The notes beneath the pieces were generated by a model. That model did no database searches, was not told the origin of the DNA, and was given only the letters and a program-made list of their open reading frames with translations. The position numbers were made by a program, and so were the translations under genes. A DNA stretch of 64,000 nt, taken from Alicyclobacillus suci. Lineage in GTDB: Bacteria > Bacillota > Bacilli > Alicyclobacillales > Alicyclobacillaceae. Below, in pieces: positions 58,510-64,000 of this stretch. Position 1 is the first letter of the stretch, and each line of letters starts with the position of its first letter. The DNA lies in contig NZ_JAFMTW010000004.1 in the NCBI RefSeq assembly GCF_017329615.1, forward strand, positions 62,001-126,000. Direction: 5' to 3'.

Positions 58510-59940
58510 TTAGTTGCCCTCAGCGTACTGCTGGAGCGGTGCCCAGACTTCGCTGTCTTCCAGCCCAATCCGCCACAGCGCGACGCCGCGAAGATTGTCC
58601 TGTTTCGCAAGTTGAAGTTCGTCCCCGATGCTTTGGGCGTTTTCGTAGTACACAGTATGAGTCACGCCGCTGGCCGTGTAGGTGAAGTAAGGTTCCTCGG
58701 CCTGGCTATCCCACTTCGGCGTGATGTTATTTTCCGATATCAGCTTGTTGACCTGGGGCAGCGTCAGGGCTGTCGTCTGTCCATTTGCCCAGTCGTAGCC
58801 GTATACGGGTAAGCCAAGGAGCACTTTGTCAGGTGGAATTTGCGTCGTCGTGTACGACATCACCTGCTGCACCCAGCCCACTGGCGCAATGGCGCCGGCG
58901 GGTCCGCCCGGGTACGAGTAATCGTACGCCATGACCATCACTTCGTCGCTGGCATTGCCGATGGTCGCGTAGTTATAGGCGCTGCTCGCGTCCGTGACCG
59001 CCGGTACGTCGACACTCAGTTGTTTGCCGGCCGCATGCAGGGCGTTCGCGAGATCCGTGATGAATGATGTAAATAGGGAGCGGCTGGAGGTTGGGAGCAT
59101 TTCAAAATCGATGTTAATACCTGCAAACGGTGTCCCTTTCACGAGTGACACCATGTTGTTCAGGAGTGCTTGCCGCTTCGTGGCATCGCCCAAAATTTGG
59201 GTCGCAAGTGTCCCGTCGAAATCGCCAGTCGTCGAATTCATATTCGTCACCGTGATATACGCGGACAAGCCATTTTGCTGCGCGTAAGTGCCCGCTTGCG
59301 TGTAGCGTGTTCCCTCTAAACCGCCAGCAGACGTAATCGAGTGGGTAAACGTACTAAACTCCGTGACGGTCGGATTCGCTTCCAAATCTGTCAGAGAATC
59401 TGTACTGCCGCCATAGTTGGTGACAAAGCCAAACACCACTGGATTGCTTGTAGCAGACGTAATCGACCAAGTTACCCCATTCCAGGACGTCTGAATACCC
59501 GCTGCTTGAAAAATCTGTTCGATATAGTAAATCGGCATGTAAACCGTGGGCTGCGCATTAGCGCTGGCAGCCGGATCATGTTTGACGACTGTATTGACCT
59601 TCTTGACTAGTTTGCCGTTGATGACAATGCTTGTAGATCCGCTCCCGACCGGAATATCCGAAAAGTTCCCATCCGTTGCGGTGGTCAACGTCCAGGTATG
59701 ACTTGTTCCGTCCCAGGACTGTGTAAAACCTGCCGCCTCCAGCGCCTTGCCAACATACCAAATCGGCATGAAGGTGGTCTGCTGACTGCCGTCGGAGGTA
59801 ACGACGCCATACGGACGGGAGAGAACTGTTCCGTTGACCTTCACAGTTTTTTGAAGCGATGAACTGGCAATCGCATCGGTTGGAAAAGCTAGTGCAGAAA
59901 CGGCTAGAATGAATAGGCTGATTGCAGCGCGTCGATTCAA
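58510..59940 (-). CDS. Secreted GH18 family protein with stalk domain
   Basis: 476 residues: signal peptide (1-25), two stalk repeats (about 30-162; NGTVLSRPYGVVTSDGS, TFMPIWYVGKALEAAGF), then a GH18 TIM barrel (about 167-470) with the catalytic signature FAGINIDFEML (Asp278, Glu280). The GH18 part resembles YaaH/SleL/YdhD proteins, which cut cortex or wall peptidoglycan. A LysM, usual in YaaH, is replaced by the stalk. The TTG start follows GGAGG at 11 nt. It converges with the second glucosaminidase gene. Confidence 0.88.
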   Translation of the reverse strand: MNRRAAISLFILAVSALAFPTDAIASSSLQKTVKVNGTVLSRPYGVVTSDGSQQTTFMPIWYVGKALEAAGFTQSWDGTSHTWTLTTATDGNFSDIPVGSGSTSIVINGKLVKKVNTVVKHDPAASANAQPTVYMPIYYIEQIFQAAGIQTSWNGVTWSITSATSNPVVFGFVTNYGGSTDSLTDLEANPTVTEFSTFTHSITSAGGLEGTRYTQAGTYAQQNGLSAYITVTNMNSTTGDFDGTLATQILGDATKRQALLNNMVSLVKGTPFAGINIDFEMLPTSSRSLFTSFITDLANALHAAGKQLSVDVPAVTDASSAYNYATIGNASDEVMVMAYDYSYPGGPAGAIAPVGWVQQVMSYTTTQIPPDKVLLGLPVYGYDWANGQTTALTLPQVNKLISENNITPKWDSQAEEPYFTYTASGVTHTVYYENAQSIGDELQLAKQDNLRGVALWRIGLEDSEVWAPLQQYAEGN

Positions 59941-60132
59941 GTGGCGTAAATCCTCCCAGAGTCTCTTTGCCTATGATTCTACTGGAAGTTAAGAGGAAAA
60001 TCCGCTGGAAATGCGTGGGCAGGTCTGCTGGGGGCATCCCAACGACACGTGCCAACGCGCATCGGATCCCCCAGTGACCCATTCATTTTTTCATTGTGGC
60101 GGTAGACTGCCGCGTTGTTAGTGCGAACACAC

Positions 60133-60822
60133 TTACGCCCGCGATTTCTTTGCGAATTCGGCGAACTGCTCGTTGACGTTCTGATTGCAGATACCGCCGT
60201 GATAGCAGAGCGCCGTTTCAATATCGAAATCCGAGAAATGGGCAATTGAACGCCATGCTTCGTCCACGTCTGGTGTGAAAGCCTCATTGGGTCCAAGTAA
60301 TTTCCCGTTTTCCGAAATAATCGCGTCACCCGTGACAAGCGTCCGGCTCTTAGCATGGTAAAGGCTAATATGTCCTGGCGTGTGACCCGGCGTGAAGATG
60401 ACCGTGAGACCGCCGAGATACGGAAGCACCTGGCCGTCGGCGATGGTCGTGTCGACCTTGACCTTTGGTGGTTCACCGCGGGACGCGTCGAATTTAATCA
60501 ACGGTTTGTCCCCTTCGATGTATGGCTTGTCCAATTCGTGCGCCAATACCTCAATCTGCTGCGCTGCCGCTGCACGAATTTCTGGCGCACCGCCAATGTG
60601 GTCAAAATCTTGATGCGTGAAAATGATTTTGTTCAGCCGCTCGAACGGTACACCTGCCTGCTCCATTTCACGTTGAATCGCCGGCAGCATGCCAGGGAAA
60701 CCGGTATCCACCAAAATCACATTCTCTTCATCCCAAAGCAGCGTTGGGTGAATCACCATCTGACGCCCTTGCATGTCAATGGATAATTCAAGTTGTGCAA
60801 TTCCATCCGCAATTCGATTCAT
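60133..60822 (-). CDS. MBL-fold metallo-hydrolase
   Basis: 229 residues. The metal-binding signature is IIFTHQDFDHIGG (HxxxDH variant with Gln and Asp), with further His in FTPGHTPGHISLYH and Asp in LVTGDAII. The C-terminal His is ALCYHGG. The fold covers hydrolases such as glyoxalase II and lactonases; the specific substrate is not predictable. GGAGG lies 11 nt before the ATG. It is independent of the neighbouring genes. Confidence 0.9.
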   Translation of the reverse strand: MNRIADGIAQLELSIDMQGRQMVIHPTLLWDEENVILVDTGFPGMLPAIQREMEQAGVPFERLNKIIFTHQDFDHIGGAPEIRAAAAQQIEVLAHELDKPYIEGDKPLIKFDASRGEPPKVKVDTTIADGQVLPYLGGLTVIFTPGHTPGHISLYHAKSRTLVTGDAIISENGKLLGPNEAFTPDVDEAWRSIAHFSDFDIETALCYHGGICNQNVNEQFAEFAKKSRA

Positions 60823-60940
60823 TGATCAATACGCCTCCTTCTATCAGACAATGTCGTCCTCAGACAATGCCTCGTCTATTGTACGCGCTGCGATATGCCA
60901 AAAACAAATCGCACGCCATCCTAACAAAAGGCTTTCCCCA

Positions 60941-63037
60941 TCAATCCCCGTGTGCCCCATCGTCCTGTGGCGAGCGGTGCATCGGCATCATGCGCATCAT
61001 CGTGTGGACGATACTCTCGAGCCGCGCGACCACGCTAATGGCCTCCTCTGGCATCGGTGCATAGTGACTCCATTGCGGGTGTGCAATCATGCGCTCCATA
61101 CTGTCTGCATCCAATTCCACGTCCCGGTGCATGACGGCGAATTCCATCACGTGCAATGCCTCGTCGATGTATTTGCCGACATCCAACAGCGCTCGGTCCT
61201 CCTCACGCGGGTGACCGCCCTTTTGCAAGCGAGCCTCCAGTGCCAATAAAACATCGGAAAAACGATGCATCGCGGCGAGTACACCAATTGCAACATGTGG
61301 ATCCCACCCCTGTTGCACCGGCTCATTCATCGCCTGTTGGACCGCTGCCACGGCGTTCGTGCGCGCAAGGCGCGCCGACTTACGGAGAGCTTGCACTTGC
61401 GTCCCCTCGCCATCGCGCAACCGCGACAGCACAGCTTGAAAATACTTTCTTTGCGCTCGAATCAAATCCGCCAACGCCACATGAACGCTTTGATGCCGCC
61501 AAGACGGCCAGAGAATATACGCCCCAAAAGCCAAACAGCTACCGATGACCGTAGCAATCAGCCGTCCAACCATCGTCGAGAGCACAGGTTGCTGTTGAAA
61601 GAACGACAACAACACAATAATTTCGCCGGTGAGTGCGCAAGTAAACAGCGCATAATTGTAATTGACCATCGTATACATCGCACCGGCGAACACGAGGATG
61701 AGCAGTGCACCAAACAAATGGTTTTTATCCGGCACCTGAACCAACCATGTCGCCACACAAATTCCCAAGACGGTCCCCGCCATTCTCGCGATGCCCCGCG
61801 AGAACGTGGCAGTAAAATCCGGCTTGAGGATAATCATCGTCGTGAGCGGCAGCCAATAGCCATGGGGCAGCGGCAGCCAGCGCGAGAGCATCCACCCTAT
61901 GCACAGCGTCACAATCACCCGAATGCCGTGCCGAAACGTCGTGGATTTTAGCGTGAGATTCGCCCGCAGAACGGTCCACGCCCGTTGCCATTGGTGCATA
62001 AGTGGTGTCTTGGCTGGCGCCGACGCCATATCGACTGGAACAATCCCAGTCCATTGGTCCACCGCGCGCGCGATAACGACCGCGACTTCCTGTGCGTAAA
62101 GACGGGCCTCCCCCGTCACCATTCCGTCGGCTGTACGCTTCAATTCAGCGACCGCTAACTGCAGCTCTTGCGCGTCATCCGACGGGTGCATGGGCTGTTC
62201 GCGAATCACGTGGGACAATCGCTGGACGACATCCGCCAATGCGCGAAGCACTGGTTCTATCCCATCTACTGCCCCGCCACCACTGTGGCTATCATGACCA
62301 CGCGTCATCCCCACCAGCGCGACCGCATACATGCGAATTTGTTCTGCAGTGTTCGTCAACACGCGCAATTGCTGCCACTTCAATTGTTTCATATACGAGT
62401 CATTGAGTGCGGTCTCTGCGTTGAGTAGCGCCGTGGCCAACTGCAAATCGGCGACCCGTGTGTGCCGTTGTGCGTAGTTGGCGAGGCTCGCGTACACCTG
62501 TGCTACAGCGCCCGCCTCGGCACTTCTGCGACTCATGGCGTCGACGAAGAGCATCAGCAGCGTCTGGCACACTCCGCCAACCAAAACCAAAACTGCCCGA
62601 TAGACGGCGTGAAGTGGGTCTTGCGGATAGGTCGAAACCAGCAACAACGCATTAGTCGACAAAAGCCCAACTTGTCCCGCTTCGTTGCTCAGTGCCCCCA
62701 TCATCGCCGCGATAAAGCCACTCGCCATGATACACAGGACGATAAGCCAGGGAACATTCCCCGCAAGTGCGCCGATAAACGTCGCGACCCCCATCCATGC
62801 GGTCGCCAGGAGCATCGTTCGCGTGCGCTTTCGAGCGGTACCGCTCATACCTGCAAAACCGGTGACAAGCGCACCGACGGACACGCCTACGCCGAGTAGA
62901 AGTTGGTGTGCCAAGAGGCCAACAACGAGCGGCAGCACCACCCCCACCGCATTGCGAACACCCGCCAGAACCAGAAGTTGCGTTCTGTCATGCGCAGTCA
63001 AGGTATTCAAGCTTCTCAACGTTCTTTTGCGAAGCAT
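60941..63037 (-). CDS. FUSC family inner-membrane transporter
   Basis: About 698 residues with two groups of membrane segments (about 20-165 and 360-500) separated by a soluble helical region, and a C-terminal soluble part. This is the FUSC (YccS/AaeB-like) layout, linked to export of aromatic acids. LPLPHGYWLPLTTMIILKPD followed by GIARMAGTVLGIC is the FUSC core. The ATG at 63037 is preferred; a TTG 24 nt upstream is also possible, and neither has a strong site. No AaeA partner is present, as is usual in Firmicutes. Confidence 0.85.
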   Translation of the reverse strand: MLRKRTLRSLNTLTAHDRTQLLVLAGVRNAVGVVLPLVVGLLAHQLLLGVGVSVGALVTGFAGMSGTARKRTRTMLLATAWMGVATFIGALAGNVPWLIVLCIMASGFIAAMMGALSNEAGQVGLLSTNALLLVSTYPQDPLHAVYRAVLVLVGGVCQTLLMLFVDAMSRRSAEAGAVAQVYASLANYAQRHTRVADLQLATALLNAETALNDSYMKQLKWQQLRVLTNTAEQIRMYAVALVGMTRGHDSHSGGGAVDGIEPVLRALADVVQRLSHVIREQPMHPSDDAQELQLAVAELKRTADGMVTGEARLYAQEVAVVIARAVDQWTGIVPVDMASAPAKTPLMHQWQRAWTVLRANLTLKSTTFRHGIRVIVTLCIGWMLSRWLPLPHGYWLPLTTMIILKPDFTATFSRGIARMAGTVLGICVATWLVQVPDKNHLFGALLILVFAGAMYTMVNYNYALFTCALTGEIIVLLSFFQQQPVLSTMVGRLIATVIGSCLAFGAYILWPSWRHQSVHVALADLIRAQRKYFQAVLSRLRDGEGTQVQALRKSARLARTNAVAAVQQAMNEPVQQGWDPHVAIGVLAAMHRFSDVLLALEARLQKGGHPREEDRALLDVGKYIDEALHVMEFAVMHRDVELDADSMERMIAHPQWSHYAPMPEEAISVVARLESIVHTMMRMMPMHRSPQDDGAHGD

Positions 63038-63350
63038 CTTTCGCGGCAGCCGCCTTTCCAACCGTTACAAATATTTTTCAAACCAAACACTTCGTCAGTA
63101 GAACTATACCGTATACGGCCTCCCAAGATGCGCTTTGTCACCATGAACAAACCATGAAAATGGCATATACGCAAGACCTGACTGTAGCGTGCGGTCATCT
63201 TGAAACGAGTCCCACTTGTCGTACCCATTTGATCTCCCGTATGATTTTGATAATTCCCCGGGCACTAAAATCTGTGGTCTAAATCACTTGCTGCAGCACA
63301 ACAGACAACGTCAGTATCGAATCATACAAAGGAAAGTGTGAGAGAGCGCC

Positions 63351-63464
63351 ATGAAAATGCACAATGACAAACATAATGACAAACATCGTTCGCCCGCAAC
63401 CGCACGCCGAATCAAACTCCGCCGACAAATGGCATGCAACGATGAAACATGTCACGGCCGATGA
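63351..63464 (+). CDS. Short ORF coupled to the following gene
   Basis: A 37-codon frame, basic and His/Arg/Cys containing, starting at an ATG with a GAGAG site about 5 nt upstream. Its stop TGA (63462-63464) overlaps the run of three ATG codons that starts the next gene, an arrangement seen in translationally coupled genes or leader peptides. No family is recognised. It is too short to judge by codon use, so it may be non-coding leader. Confidence 0.4.
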   Translation: MKMHNDKHNDKHRSPATARRIKLRRQMACNDETCHGR

Positions 63465-64000
63465 TGATGCACACAACGAACCGAATTCAGTTAGGCGTAC
63501 TTGGCGCGGATGACTCGCTGGCTATTATTCAGGAAGTCGCGAAAACGTATGAAGAGTTGGAATTAATCCCGATTGTCTATTGGGAGGAAGACGAGATACC
63601 TGATCAGATTGCGCCGTATTTGTCTCGGGCGCAGATGTGGCTCTTCAGCGGTCAAGTTCCATATTCCATTGCGCGCCAGCAATTTCAGCTAGACCGTCCG
63701 ATGTTCTACACGCGCCACTCCGGTGAAGGACTTTATAAAGCCCTCTTATATTGGGTTCATGAGCACGGATTGAAGGTGTCGGATATCAGTTTTGACACAC
63801 TCAGCCCCGATGTCGTCGCGACGTTTTTAGCCGATGTCGGCATTTCGTCAACCGTGCACCTCAAACACTACAACGGCGTCATCCGATCCGAGGAACTCGT
63901 CAACTATCACAAATCGCTCTGGGAAACAGGTGTGACGCGTGCATCTATCACGTGCCTCCGTTCCGCCCATCTGCAACTCGAAAAACTGGGCCTTCCCTCG
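63461..64000 (+). CDS. Hypothetical protein, possible sensory or regulatory domain (3' truncated)
   Basis: The frame is open from ATG-ATG-ATG at 63461-63469 to the end of the window (180 codons). It reads as an alpha/beta domain: IQLGVLGADDSLAIIQEVAK, LELIPIVYWEED, AQMWLFSGQVPYSIARQQF, then VVATFLADVGISSTVHLKHY. The start resembles receiver-like or ligand-sensing regulators that measure a duplicated two-lobe ligand, but no named family is certain. There is no clear ribosome site, which supports coupling to the short ORF before it. The 289-nt gap 63062-63350 upstream has nothing else recognisable. Confidence 0.65.
   Translation, partial: MMMHTTNRIQLGVLGADDSLAIIQEVAKTYEELELIPIVYWEEDEIPDQIAPYLSRAQMWLFSGQVPYSIARQQFQLDRPMFYTRHSGEGLYKALLYWVHEHGLKVSDISFDTLSPDVVATFLADVGISSTVHLKHYNGVIRSEELVNYHKSLWETGVTRASITCLRSAHLQLEKLGLPS

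Overview
The window looks like a chromosomal segment of a moderately GC-rich, spore-former-related Firmicute, most probably an Alicyclobacillaceae member such as Alicyclobacillus. The clues are a T-box leader on proS, strong AGGAGG-type ribosome sites with many GTG and TTG starts, a CcdC homologue, a sporulation-type PAS histidine kinase, and several secreted 'stalk' (copper amine oxidase N-terminal-like) proteins. This assignment is inference. No rRNA, tRNA, CRISPR array or intact insertion sequence was recognised.

Layout. 0-9 kb: end of a nucleoside/sugar ABC permease gene, azlCD divergent from an XRE-cupin regulator, a mannose-1-phosphate guanylyltransferase, an MFS exporter, a cysteine-hydrolase fold protein, and a GntR-ABC-membrane-protein operon with a promoter/operator. 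9-21 kb: cell-envelope genes: a class A PBP with a fibronectin III tail, a D,D-carboxypeptidase, CcdC, an SDR dehydrogenase, then three secreted wall or surface proteins (glucosaminidase with a 9-bp minisatellite linker, stalk protein, DUF4855). 21-27 kb: PAS histidine kinase, a plasmid-like ParA plus ribbon-helix-helix pair behind centromere-like repeats, a HAD hydrolase, and T-box-controlled proS with a shortened editing domain. 27-36 kb: a nine-gene type IV pilus operon (pilB, pilC, major pilin, two minor pilins, a bactofilin-like pseudopilin, pilM, pilN, pilO), followed on the same strand by a GT39-type glycosyltransferase gene. 37-45 kb: a HesB-like protein, ZIP transporter, CHY zinc finger, MgtC, a candidate small RNA, a stalk protein with a retropepsin-like domain, two aldo-keto reductases, a CBO0543 membrane protein and a DUF309 protein. 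45-56 kb: LysM-NlpC/P60 hydrolase, DoxX, a PAS-GGDEF-EAL protein, RluA, a small regulon (maleate isomerase, GntR, MetE-like protein) sharing a TGTATACA dyad, a decayed LysE gene, a sulfotransferase and a hendecad coiled-coil protein. 56-64 kb: a second glucosaminidase, a GH18-stalk protein, an MBL hydrolase, a FUSC transporter, and a small ORF coupled to a gene that leaves the window.

Themes. Peptidoglycan synthesis and remodelling dominate (PBP, DD-carboxypeptidase, two glucosaminidases, GH18, NlpC/P60). Stalk domains recur in at least four secreted proteins. The pilus operon has PilM, PilN and PilO, unlike the comG pseudopilus operon, but no pilT or prepilin peptidase lies in the window. 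The least explained items are a promoter-to-terminator small RNA near 40.4 kb, a two-copy intergenic repeat (27.1-27.3 and 38.0-38.2 kb), a structured gene-free stretch at 20.7-21.0 kb, and the ParA/RHH module. All calls rest on reading sequence by eye; no database search or folding was run.
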